Both the position numbers and the translations under genes were made by a program. Positions 43,287 to 54,556 of a DNA stretch of 64,000 nucleotides are shown piece after piece. The notes beneath the pieces are model-generated. The model did not search any database. It was not told the DNA's origin and saw only the letters and a list, made by a program, of their open reading frames with translations. The number at the start of each line of letters is the position of its first letter. Position 1 is the first letter of the stretch. The DNA lies in assembly GCA_907163375.1 (NCBI GenBank), contig CAJQUW010000879.1, positions 1-64,000 of the forward strand. The letters run 5' to 3'. This DNA comes from Prostheceraeus crozeri. Lineage: Eukaryota > Platyhelminthes > Polycladida > Euryleptidae.

Positions 43287-43598
43287 TTAAAGCTTATCAC
43301 CAAAGTCTAAGTCTTCGTCATCGTCCAGTAAATTAAATGTCTTGGGCTTAGGACCCGAATTGAGTTTCAATTCTCTAAAAGACTTAAAGGTAAAGCGTCT
43401 AGGTGGTGGAGGTGGCAGTGGTGGTGATGGTTCAACAAAATAAGCTTGTACAATCATCGGCCACACACTCTCCTGCGTCTCTCTTCCAAAATGCTGGTAG
43501 GGTTTAGGCCACACCGTCATGACACTCACTTGTAAATTTGCAAACAGGATTGAATCAGACAAAGTTGAGACGGAGAATGGCTTCGGAAAGTCACACAC
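43287..43598 (-). CDS. Proline-rich acidic-tailed small protein, element B
   Basis: About 103 codons, with a polyproline run (PSPPLPPPPPRRF), a basic middle and a very acidic C terminus (LLDDDEDLDFGDKL). There is no good in-frame ATG at its start; the frame opens near a GTG, so an upstream exon or a damaged start is likely. The 3' end has the degenerate hairpin motif. Unknown function. Confidence 0.45.
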   Translation of the reverse strand: MCDFPKPFSVSTLSDSILFANLQVSVMTVWPKPYQHFGRETQESVWPMIVQAYFVEPSPPLPPPPPRRFTFKSFRELKLNSGPKPKTFNLLDDDEDLDFGDKL

Positions 43599-43864
43599 GC
43601 TTTCCAGGTCAAGAGAATGAAATGATTAGAAAATGGGGAGACGTCTGCTTTCATAGTCTCCTGCGAATCCACATTTGACACTATGTGAGCCAATCAGAGA
43701 CCTCCGTTTCTCCCCTGACTTCGTTGCGGCGGGGAAAAGGAGACGCGCAGACGTCTGACTCATGAATGCTTTTCCCAAATCTAGTTTAGCAGATTGAGTT
43801 GAATATGAGTGTGTTTTATGCGACATGAGAGCAAGTTGGATCCATGCTCATGAAATGAATCTAG

Positions 43865-44272
43865 TCAAGATGCAATTTTCGCCATGTGTCCCTGATAGAA
43901 ATCTTTGGGATCATGTATCGTCTGTGCAGAATAGGATGCAAAATGAAACACTACATGTTCACCTGCATGTTCATCAGTCACTTTCTTAAATTCAATCTCT
44001 GCAACTAATCGTCCTTTCACATCTTTATTTATCAAACTGTCCATGAGCTCTTGGAAAACGAAGTAGCCTTCAACGATAGCAAATTCTAAGTCTGCCTTTT
44101 CATGATGAAAGGAGATGATGTAGTCCCTAATCACACCACGAAGACTTTGTCGATGAAAACGTAGTGAACAAAATTTATTCGTAAACTCTACTTCTTCTGT
44201 CATCTTTCTTCCCTTCACTTTGAAGACATAGCATGAATGACATTCAGGTGCAACATGACACGCTGATGCCAA
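43865..44272 (-). CDS. Family X copy 3, open through its whole length
   Basis: About 135 codons. It carries the family pattern RFHRQSLRGVIRDYIISF, DVKGRLVAEIEF, VVFHFASYS and FYQGHMAKI. Its N terminus has an added Cys/His-rich segment (CHVAPECHSCYVF). The first residues lack an ATG; a GGCATCAG acceptor-like site precedes ATGTTGCACC, so it may be spliced. It is the outermost gene, about 190 bp inside the right TIR. The three copies suggest repeated duplication within the element. No known domain. Confidence 0.5.
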   Translation of the reverse strand: MASACHVAPECHSCYVFKVKGRKMTEEVEFTNKFCSLRFHRQSLRGVIRDYIISFHHEKADLEFAIVEGYFVFQELMDSLINKDVKGRLVAEIEFKKVTDEHAGEHVVFHFASYSAQTIHDPKDFYQGHMAKIAS

Positions 44273-44463
44273 ATCTGGTCTCTGTTTTCCCGTCCGAGGC
44301 TTGTTTCACCCGCTAGAGCGATTTTCATAAAAATTCTAACTCTGTCGTTTTTTCGTCAATGTCGAAAATGTCAATAACGTCTCACTTCTAAACGAAGGCA
44401 GAGTGGAACAAGCCATGTTTTCCACTGAATTTGTCTCATTCTTAGCTTTCAAACGAGCTATTG

Positions 44464-45023
44464 CTCGACCCTCTACGATGACCAGAAGCCGAGTTAAAAC
44501 ACTGGGTCGTTTTTTCAAAAAGTTCCAAAATCTTGGAAAATGCGCAAAAACTCGATTTTTAACAGGCTCTCATTTGGAAACGGAGCCTGCCACGCATCTG
44601 AAAAGAGTGGATCCTAGAGAACAAAGCGCGGTCTTGCCCCTAAAAGAAACCCGAGCTCTTCATTCACTTCCAATCCTCCGCTATTCATCGTCAAAGTTGG
44701 CTAAAAAAGCGACATTTCACATTTGGACTTGAAAAAAATTTTCAACCACCGTAGTGAAACATTTTCGAAAAAATTTTTTGTGCGAATTTTAACCTGAAAC
44801 CTTGATAGAAGCCTCTTTCACATGATTCTCAACAACTTTGGTCTTTTGAACCAACTTGGCCAGTTGAGTCGTTGGGGGGGGGGGCGGTTTCATGAACATC
44901 TCTCCTCCTCACGGACCCATTCCTCCCAGCACATCCTTGGCGACTTCCTTCCAGAGGGGGTGCGTCAGCCTGATGACTCATCGTTTCGCATTTTGGCCTT
45001 GAATTTGCCACGGGGTTACTACT
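44464..45023 (-). repeat. Right terminal inverted repeat of element B
   Basis: 560 bp, mirror of 28984-29543. It contains TGACTCA at 44974 and the CCAGAGGGGGTGCGTCAG subterminal motif at about 44952. The block just inside it (44325-44463) matches terminal sequence of element A. Confidence 0.92.
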
Positions 45024-45029
45024 AGTGAT
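45024..45029. repeat. Right target site duplication of element B
   Basis: AGTGAT, five of six bases as at 28978-28983. Confidence 0.75.
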
Positions 45030-47390
45030 TAATGACTTGCATTTCTTTGTGTTAATTGTCAAGTCCATTGAGTTCGACCATTGAAGCATTTCTTGGTGAG
45101 CTCTGTGCTAATGCTGGTTACCGATATTTTGTTGGAAGAGTTGAAGACACAGTGTAACGTCGTCTGAGTAATTTGCCATGTGACAGTCATCACTTTTCCT
45201 CACTAGTGTAGCTGTTGTGAACTTGTGAGCGCAAGTAAGCACAGGCCCAGGATTGATACCTGAGGTAAACCGGATGTGATCTTAGTTGCCGTGCTGCAAA
45301 TTGCTCCAACTCTACTCTAACATATTGATATCTGTTGGTAAGATAGTTACAAATGAACTTGACAAACATAGAAGGAAACCGACATTCGATTATTTTTCCA
45401 CTATGAAATCGCTTCGAAGCTTCCCAAGCGCTTTTGAAAAGTCATAGGCGATTATCATGGCCCTGTGTTCATTGGATCGTCAAGGTATTGAGTCAAGGTC
45501 TCCTGTAAGGATAATAAAGCGCATGTCGTTGAGGAGTTTTGGCGATATCCAAATTGATGATCGTCATCATAAAAAGTTAAGATTGTGCTTTTCATTGAGT
45601 TGAGGATGACTTTCTCAAGGAGCTTTGCTGGGAAGGGTAGTACGCTGATCGGGCGAAGATCATTGACAGTTGGAGATGGGCACTTTGGGACGGGAGTCAC
45701 TGCTGCATATTTCCACAATTTTTGGCAATTTTGCAAGTACAACACATATTTGAAATAACTTGAAAAGTGGTACAGTCATGGTATCCACTGCAGCTTGATA
45801 TAGAATAGTCGGAATATCAAAGGAAGGTTTTATGCTTGGAAAAATCCATTATCAACTTCTTCAGTAATGTTGGGGATACTTCAAAGTTCCAGTCGTGCCC
45901 CTCCGTTAACCTGTTTTCGACATTATTAAGGAGAAAGGGAGAGAAAACAGAGGAAAGAGATGTATTTATTTCTTCAACACTTTCCTGCACAGATCCATAT
46001 TGCGATATCAAAGATGTTAGCGGATCGGATTTGATGCCTTGGATCCCACATAAGTATTTGCCGTCCTCCAGATGTCTCTTCCCTGCATTTTCTTGGTCCG
46101 GTTGATTCTAGACTTGCTCATCTCTTCAGAGACTTTCTTCTTTAAGTGATTACATAATGTAAAGTTCTTGCTACGAAATGTTGCCCGACGTTTGCTAATA
46201 AGGTCTTTTATCTTCGGTGCTATTCAATGTTTATCACGTGCAGTACAGCGAACAGATGAATGAGGAATAGAGCAATCAGCTGCACAGTTTAATATAACAT
46301 GAAATGTATCACATTTGACATCCAAAGTCAAGTCAGGGTCGTCAATAACTCAGTCGACAAGATTAATAACCTCCAAGAAACCTCGCACAAAGGATTCACG
46401 CAAGTCAATCACTTTCGAATTAAAGCATGAGAGTTTTTCTTTATTAGACGGGGTTGCTAAGAGGGAGAAATGTGGTGTGCTTGATCTATCGAAATGTACA
46501 CATTTACTAATGCTGTATTCGCAGATTAGATTCTCAGATAGTGTAATCGAGCTGCACATCGTCGCAGCTAGAGATATTATGCATGTTTCTCAAGCCAAGG
46601 GATACGCCTATTTCTTTGATACTGTATCGATTTAGATCACCAGCGAGTATAATTTCGTAAGAGGGAAATATTTTCACAAAGTCATCGACCATGGTGATCA
46701 TGAAATCAGTTATCTAGCTCGAAAGCTGAACTGCAGCAACAGGTGGAATATACATGCCAATAAGAAAAATATTCAGATGTGGAAATCTTAGGGCAAGACA
46801 CTCAATGTATAGACTCTTTGACTCATACTGCAACAGCACCACCAATACGATTGACACGGTCCTTGCGCAAACAATTATAGCCAGATATTTGAGATAGGCA
46901 TTTATCATGTCTGTTAGAGTTAAACCACGTCTCAGAGCACACAAAAATATCAATGTTCTTGGTACGTATAGCAGTAGATATTTCATCCATCTTGGAAACA
47001 GCGGAACGAACATTTGAACTTAGTATTGCAGGCAGTTCGTAAATTTTTGACTTGGGTTTAGAGTTTGATCACCATTCGAAGATATAATCGTTAAGAAAAA
47101 TCCGAGTTAGTTGATTTCTTGGCAATCAGCCCACGTGAAATAATCACATCTTCTCCGGCGTTCCGTCTGCGCCTCAGTTCTTGTCTCAGTTCGAATGATT
47201 CTTGCCTTTGAATCTTTGTTTGATCAGAATTGATAGAACGTTTTTGTACTCATTGAGATTTCTAAGCTTTTTCGCTGACTTCAATACTTTCATTTTATTA
47301 TCTTGAGTGTCACAGGCTGACTGCAAAATTCTTGGTCTTCTTTGATCTATACGCCCAAGACGCACAACACGCCATTGATGTAATAACAAC
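45024..47390 (-). mobile_element. 5' part of the LINE interrupted by element B
   Basis: The minus strand encodes, in order, an N-terminal block typical of CR1/jockey-group ORF2 (VVRLGRIDQRRPRILQSA, KVLKSAKKLRN; 47390-47100), remains of an APE-type endonuclease (46600-47013), a linker (45820-46560), and the N-terminal half of the reverse transcriptase (SPTVNDLRPISVLPFPAKLL at 45660, QFGYRQNSST, a YSDD catalytic motif near 45160, and LQWSNSMDLTINTKKC at the junction). Several stops and shifts show it is dead. Its 3' half lies at 28340-28983. Confidence 0.82.
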
Positions 47391-47814
47391 CATAGCTTTG
47401 TGACATTGCGAGTGCAAATTGTCTGAAAGCATCCGTGATTGTGACACTCTAATTATGACATGTAATCCATTAATACTTAATCTGTCTAGTTCAATATTAA
47501 GTGATTATCAATAATAGAAGATTGATGGACATTATAATCATAGCTGCATGGAAATTCTTATGAAAGTAATAACTTTCTATCAATCAAAATTGTTGATATG
47601 TATTCTTCCAGTTGAGAATAGTAACCTGACAGGTAGTTCGTTTTATAGGCCTACCAACTCCACAATTAAAAATTCATTGGTCTGGAGCATAGCTTGTCGT
47701 AATGATCAGCCACCTTAAAAGTTCTAGATGCAAGCAAGGGTACTTCCAAAAATACTATTTGTTTCTTTAAGGAAAAGTGCTTCACAACCTTTCAAAGCAG
47801 CGGTCACGCCAGCA
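47391..47814. other. Intergenic DNA, no gene seen
   Basis: AT-rich sequence between the LINE and a fold-back repeat, with no recognisable feature. Confidence 0.4.
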
Positions 47815-48515
47815 CAGTGTGCCGGAGAGGTGGCTTCATTCTTAAAATGTCCGACTATATTTCTCGACGATTTTTGCATGACCTTTTTTGAAATCATAGT
47901 TAGAAAATCACGCGATTAGCCCTTCACAAGAAAATGGCAGTCATAAAAACGAAGCTGCATTCTTAGGCACGATTAAAAAATTCCCAACTATTTCGTCAAC
48001 AGTTTCCTATGTAATTTGACCCGCTCTTTTCAAAGATAATTGTTAGAATGTGACACCGATTGATCGCATCATGCTTAGAGCAATCATAAACGAAGACAAA
48101 AATGCTTATTTGTAGGCTATTTAGTTCAAATATTTACGTGCCGACTGTTGCCTTCAAATGATCAGAGACCTTACTGAAATCAACAGATGATCGGCATAAT
48201 TGAAATCTTTTTCATTTTCTCGAAAAGAGCTGACCGCATGATTTTCTAACAATTATATATTTGAAAAGAGCGGGTCAAATGATATAGGAAATTGCTGGTG
48301 CAATAGTAAGGAATTTTTTTAATTGAGCCCCAGAAAGCAGTCCGACTTTATGTCCGCCATGTATTGAATTTTAGTCATTCTATCAAAAAGGGTTAATCGC
48401 ATGTTGTTTTAAACTGTATATCTCTTGACTTTCGAAAATTTCATGCAAAAATACGTCTGAAACCGTCGAGAAATATAATGGGAAATTTTTAAATGAAGTC
48501 ACCTCTCCTGGCATA
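47815..48515. repeat. Imperfect fold-back repeat
   Basis: Outer arms (about 47815-47940 and 48365-48515) share, in inverted orientation, GGAGAGGTG-CTTCATT and TATATTTCTCGACG. Inner arms share GACCCGCTCTTTTCAAA (48018) and its reverse complement (48255). Arms have diverged markedly, so this is an old palindromic non-autonomous element or hairpin. Confidence 0.55.
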
Positions 48516-50043
48516 TCGTGGCAGCAGGAGTCGGTAAGATACGTTAAAGGGCGTGTGTGATATGCCCTCCGTAGTGAAAAGATTACAAATGGTATTTGGT
48601 TAGGTGCATTGTTAAGTCAACTAATTAGGAATACTTAACAAATCCTTCTCAATCACAAAAAATAGACTTTCAGAATGTACAATTTCAAGCAGAAATTCGT
48701 GTCCTACATTTTTGTAGCTGACGAAGACTACGGATCAATCGCAGTCTTTGTGGACAATTTCCCATGTCGCTAAACATCTTTGGTTTCCCATTCATTATGT
48801 GGTCAACGGTTATCATGGTGTGTTGAAGCAGACGCATATGCTTATTTCAGCTTCAAATGACCAATCAACAATAAATCGCCAATTCTGACCTACCTGTTGC
48901 ACATCGTACTGCTTCGTTGCAGGCAATGGTTGTATCAAATTATGTATGGAAGCCGATTGAGAATTTTACACCAGTTCTGTCCGACGATCGAAGTACATGT
49001 ATGTATGGCCTGCATTTGGTCTCATAATGTGAAGTGAAATTTTATGCTCAAAAATTGAAATGCCTATTGTACCTAAATCATATTTGATTAGTAGAGCAAT
49101 TTTTTATGACATGTCATATTTTTGCATATTATGCTTGTTACGTCATATTTAGTCATATTTCCAAATTTTCATATATGCGTTGCAATTCTACAACATTGAT
49201 AATGACAGCTGATGAATGACTTAAGTGTGCAAATAGAGGTCCTATCAAATCACTGATATTAAAGCTTCATTCTTTAATTTTTCTACAAATCATCATTGCA
49301 CCACGCAACGCCGTGAGCGATGCTGTATGACATTATGGCTTCAATACTGACTGTCAGACAATAAACACAATCCCACTGCAGCAGTCTTTTCTTCCTTTGG
49401 TGTTCTGTCGAGTTTATGGGTCCTCTTCTTCTAGTGAAATGCAATGGAAGTGGGTTTAAATAACCCCTATAAGTGTCCTGTCCCCCATGTTCTCGCATGC
49501 TTTAGTGAAGGTTGCAATATTTGTTTCAATTTCATTGAGTTTCAAATCACCAGGCCAGTCTCACAAGCGTATTTGAAATTGTGTATTATCGGACACAAAT
49601 TTCAAATCTCACCGTCCATCGTCTAGGCTGCAGACTCTATGTGCCAAAACCTCCTGCAATCCACTTTGGCATCTCGGCGTTATCCCCTCCGTTGTCTTTT
49701 TGCCAGAAGCCACTTCCATAATACAAGAAATATCAATTCTCTTCGCGCGCAGTTTCATGCACCAAACGTCTTAGTACTTCTTTTATTAGCTATGCTGCCT
49801 GAACATGACTTTTATAATATCTAGTTTTTTATCTTTGCATTTCCGTGCATGCTCAGCGCTTAATGCTGGACAAATATATAGCTAATTTCAATTTTAATTA
49901 TATGCAAAATGTTGAATCCTTCGAGTTCTCTTATTTGTGTATACATGCATGTTTTCATACAAAAGAACACATGCCGTCTTTTCTCTTGTTTTCACAATCA
50001 AGCGGTTTCTGTTCTTCTTTTCAGTGAATCTTGGAATGTTATC
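48516..50043. other. Intergenic DNA, no gene seen
   Basis: No coding domain or repeat structure recognised. Confidence 0.4.
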
Positions 50044-50190
50044 TAAAACTTCACACGTTGACCCTTTATTTGATACAAGCAATCTATTGTCATCACAATA
50101 GCTTTTTTCAATCAAATAAATCGATTTTCTTGAAATATGACCAGAAGACAAATTGTTAATCAAGGTGATGAAATGTATTGAGATACAATT
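50044..50190. repeat. Inverted repeat, left copy (partner at 52270-52416)
   Basis: About 147 bp including CAATCTATTGTCATCACAAT, AGCTTTTTTCAATCAAA and GTTAATCAAGGT. The partner in inverted orientation is about 2.1 kb away. The two may be ends of a degraded DNA transposon, but the interior shows no transposase. Confidence 0.6.
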
Positions 50191-52269
50191 GGCCTATATT
50201 TACAATTTTGTGAACCATCAGAAAGAATGGCCAAAAAACATCTGATTTTGTGTCAAACATTAAAAGTCATAGTGCTAGAACAATGATCATATCGGAATTC
50301 GGAGTACATTCTATGAAAAATTTAATGTATAGCCTATATATTTTAAAGTGTTCCTATATCATGTAGCTCTATTTTTTGAACGATGGAATATTTAATCATT
50401 CTGAGTATCCTCAAAAAGAAAATATCTATAGGCGTAAAGCAGATAGTTGGCTGCGTAAATGACAACCTGTTGCAGTAGTGGATCAAGCTTAACTGACCGG
50501 CCGGAAAAGATAATTTTTGTCTCATTCTAGAATGACATTTCCGATAAAATTATGAATTTCACACTCAAATTTGGCAGGTTTCAGAAGCATGACTGATCAA
50601 TTGCAGATGCATCAATATATGGTACAGAGATCATGATGCTCAGACTGATAAGGAAGACAAATTTTGTTATAAAATACAAATGTAGATATATCAGTCAGGT
50701 TGTAGCTCTAACAAGGAAAGATCACTGGATGAACTATAGACTTAAGTCTTAGTCCTAAACATTTTATGCAGCAAACTCCACCGACACTGACTTAATTATT
50801 GACGTGGTTCAATATTAGGTAATGAAGAAAATGAAGATCATAAATGTTCACAAAAAGTTTTGAAAAAGTTCCCGATCAGTCATTCTGAAGACGTCACTCA
50901 AAGGGAACGAATCATAAGTGAGCAGGATTTTTACAATCTCAGATCTTGCACCGAAATTTGAAAATTATTGCATTCATATGGTGTGAAGAGGCAACCCAAT
51001 GCATTAGTTGTTTCTTAGCGGATGTAACCTGCCTTTAGAAAACTGATGCTTCTTAATGATATCAGCACAAAGGGTCTGGACTATTTTCCGCATTAGAAGA
51101 AGTTTTTAATTATCAAATGGATATTTCAATGCATTATGATCAATTACTAAGCCCGCTAACACATGTAGACGAAGTGGAATTGAAGTCAGAATGAATATAG
51201 TCCTTAATATTCAAGATTGATATATCGGTTAGGTTCTCTGAGTTAGAATTACACATGAAATTTGTGAACCTGCGAGTGGTCATGAAATTGAGCTGTCACT
51301 TTATTTCAACTGCGCAACATACCTACCGGTACAGCGAGTAGTATTAAAATGACATTGAATTTGCATCGCCAGCATCTGTTCCTGACTACGAAGACTTGCC
51401 TACAGCGGCGCAGAGGAGAGATGATTATTGTGTCCCTACATAAACTAGTGAAAGCATTAAGATATCATAGGAACTCAATGTCATACTTCAAAATAAATAT
51501 GCGATTTCCAGTTATCGAACATCAGGCGGAAAAGCAACAATTTTAAAAAAATTGAATCTTTTATGCGTTGATGTGAATTTTAAATCACATTTTATGTCAT
51601 CTTAAATTCTGTACCTGATGAAAGCTACAGATATTTTGAAAACTCAATCTTTCAAATGAATCTGGGATTTGGCTCCTTCCAAACACAGAAAAAATCGATG
51701 ACTCAGACAAGGAAACTTTCTAGCAAGGTTGCAAAGCTTGTTTTTTATATTATGACATATAAGTATCTACGTATGTAGACAACAATCAATCATCAGTTCG
51801 GTTTAGATAACTGCAGCGAGTGAAATGGGACGCCTCGAAAGTCACCTTTGCTGGCACCTACGCTTTGTGCTGAGTTATTGATTGTGAGTAAGATTGGAAA
51901 TATCAAAAAGTTAAGTCTGCAATAGAATTTTAGTGTATTGAATTTCGAAATTCAACATCTTTTGGAATTACCAGTTTTTGAAGCGTCTGAATCGAAATGT
52001 GATAACATTTCAATTTCGAGTGAATATCCATGTGACTAAGATAACATACATCATCGAAAAAATCGCTGTTTTTCTTTTTATTAGACAAAAGCATATTTGG
52101 AGCAGATTTATGCAGACTGGGAATTGTAATAATATGTGTATCTTAAATCATAGCCCCCTATGTATTTTTGCCTGCATGCATGTTTAACTACTAAATGTTA
52201 ATGTTAGCGCAGTGATTTAGTGAATACTGAATAACACTGATCTCACCATATTCATGGGAACAAAATATT
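50191..52269. other. Interior between inverted repeats, no gene seen
   Basis: AT-rich, with short frames only. No transposase signature (DDE or otherwise) is visible. Confidence 0.4.
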
Positions 52270-52416
52270 CAGATATCAATGCATTCATACCTTGATTAAC
52301 AATGTGTCTTCGCCTCATATTTCAAGAAAATTAAGTGATTTGATTGAAAAAAGCTATTGTGATGACAATAGATTGTCTGTATAAATAAAAGGTAAATGTG
52401 TGAAGTTTTCAAGCTG
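52270..52416. repeat. Inverted repeat, right copy
   Basis: Reverse complement of 50044-50190 with scattered differences. Confidence 0.6.
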
Positions 52417-52880
52417 CAACTTTAGTAGTTGATGAAATACGTTTATAAGTAGTATGATGATGCCTATACATTTTAGGTAGAAAAGACGCATACCTCTCAG
52501 ACAACCTAAATTACTCAGAAACTTCAACCTAGCTCACATTATTAGGCAACATAATCAGCTATTTTCCCACAAACTCTCAGACCAATCGGTTCTATAGTTT
52601 CTTCACAGCAGCCGAAAAACGTCGAAAATAGTCGTTTTTATAAAAAATTCGAAAATGTTAAGAAGTTTGGGTAGAGGTTTTCTTCAAAACTAGCAGCTCC
52701 GATATAGATTTTCTTTAGTTTTACACAAAAGCTCACCTTTCGGCCCGATAAACTTTTTAAAATTCAAAGAAAAGTCGAAAAAGTGCACACGCTAATGTGC
52801 ATGTGTCATTCAGTTGCAACCGTGAAAGGGCCAGTATGGTTGATTAATGCAAATATTATCATCAACTTATGAAATTTTAA

Positions 52881-53246
52881 CAAACAGAATAACGCCACTA
52901 GTGTTCAACATTTTTATTTTGTAGATCTCCTGAGCGCTTTCGCGGCCTCATATCATTTTTCTCCTTCTTTTTCTCTCTTTTTGTCTCAATGTAAATTTCC
53001 GTATGACTCATACTGCATGTCTGTTTATTGCTTCCGATTTCTTTATATCATTTTTATTCTGTTCTGGTCGATGGTGTGACAACAACAATTGTGAATTGAC
53101 ATAAAAATTAATAACTGATGTAACTTGCATATCCATATGTAGATGTCCCAACGGTCGTACTCCTCGCGATAAGAGGCCGCGAAAGCTCTCAGGAGACCCA
53201 ATAAATAAGGATGTTGAACACAGTGGCGTTATTCTGTCTGCCAAAG
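52881..53246. repeat. Short fold-back (MITE-like) element
   Basis: Arms 52881-52952 and about 53170-53246 are inverted copies sharing CAGAATAACGCCACT, GTTCAACAT and GCTTTCGCGGCCTC. The total length of 366 bp and inverted ends suit a MITE. Confidence 0.65.
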
Positions 53247-54556
53247 TTTATTGGGATTAGATATTGCATCAAAGTCCTGAAATTTTGTCAAGTATATACC
53301 GCATCATTGACACCATATACTCTTACACATATCTTTAAACAGAATTTTTTGAGACGAAAATCTATTAATCCAATTATAATGTGAGCAAATGAAGAGTGAT
53401 AATGAATTTACTACAGACAGTGAAGTAGTCATTATTCACATTTTCAACTCTTTCAAAATCTCATTTCAAGTTCAACAGCCCGAGAACCTAATAAAATCGA
53501 ATTATTTATCGAGCGAGTTGAAAAATTAATTAATTCTAAATTGTGAACTCATGGAACTATCATTTTCAATTCACCAGTTTCTGATCGATTACCACCATGG
53601 GAGGTAGCAGATTTTCATAATCAGTTGCCTGTGATAAATCATTAAGTTTCCGATTGACACTCGCAGCGTTTCGGTCGCGCCATCTGTGCTGATTCAACCT
53701 TGAAAGTTGAGAGGAAAGTGATAATGAGTTGTGACAAGTGGAGCCACTGATATCCAACCATAGGGAACAGAATCGTGCCGCGAATTGTAAGTCGGAAGTT
53801 TGGTTTGGAGGCATCGTAGGTTTCATTATGACGATTTAGTGCTGCGGTCAAAAGTTTTGCCAGATAGTTCTATTAAATCACTAACAAATTAAAAGTCACA
53901 CTGCAATAGAAAATAGCAATGCACTTGCAATTGCATTAACAGTGTAAAGAAGTTTGAAGAAAATTTGAATCTGCTTTTTTCATCTTTCAATTAGATTATG
54001 AATGCAGAAAGAAAAATAGTGAGGTGCATATTCTTTTCACATTTTATAACTTGTCGTAATATAGATTTCAGTTTTAAAATCTAAAACCATGCTCAATAGT
54101 AGGAATACATAATGTTTGAATCACTGCGCTAAAAATTTTTCTTTCCTATTTTACATGCACGCTGAGTTGAGAGCAACACATTAATCCATTTCTCAGTCAG
54201 TTTCTGAAACCGCAACCAACAGGAATTTTGGGGTTTGGCTTTAATGCGCAGTTTGGCATTTAGTGAATTATAATAAAAATATAAAATCAACCAGAGTTTG
54301 ATCAGAAATGTGGTGATCGACCCCCTTGAGTTTCTTGACTCCTTCTCAGGTGACGTCTGCAATATGGGGACTTGCCAATGGGTCAACTCTTGCTTTTAAT
54401 GTGGAATTCTCCCCTTTCTTGCATCGATGTCTTGACTACATTCTTTCGTTTCAGGCCGAAGAATAATAGCCACACCTTAACAACTGCAAAATGGTGTACG
54501 GAAAATTCATCCCTTGGAAAATTCCAGAGCTTTCGGGGATGCGATTTTTTATCCCC
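53247..54556. other. Intergenic DNA, no gene seen
   Basis: Short frames at 53566-53851 and 54129-54386 have no recognised domain and look like chance. Confidence 0.4.

Larger units (their letters stand above)
28984..45023 (+). mobile_element. Element B: complete 16-kb PolB-encoding element
   Basis: The element starts AGTAGTAACC and ends GGTTACTACT, with 560-bp terminal inverted repeats and a 6-bp target duplication. On the plus strand it carries a zinc/coiled-coil gene and a zinc-finger PolB gene. On the minus strand it carries family X copies 1-3, family Y copies 1-2, a TBP homologue, a DEDDh exonuclease-like gene and two small genes. Size, ends, duplication length and PolB type resemble Polintons/adintoviruses. 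However, I find no retroviral-type integrase, packaging ATPase, Cys protease or jelly-roll capsid gene anywhere in the 16 kb. It is therefore either a non-autonomous or gene-reduced derivative or a different, undescribed kind of element. Confidence 0.88.

Noticed and set aside
44403-44732. 109-codon frame in the right TIR, mirrored at 29275-29529
   Set aside because: The same frame appears in both TIR copies because they are identical; it has no start context, domain or link to a promoter.
28984-45023. Calling element B a standard Polinton
   Set aside because: Ends and PolB agree, but no integrase, ATPase, protease or capsid gene was found, so only 'Polinton-like' is justified.
53566-53851. 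Host gene candidate on the minus strand
   Set aside because: Two overlapping short frames with no domain, promoter or poly(A) signal.
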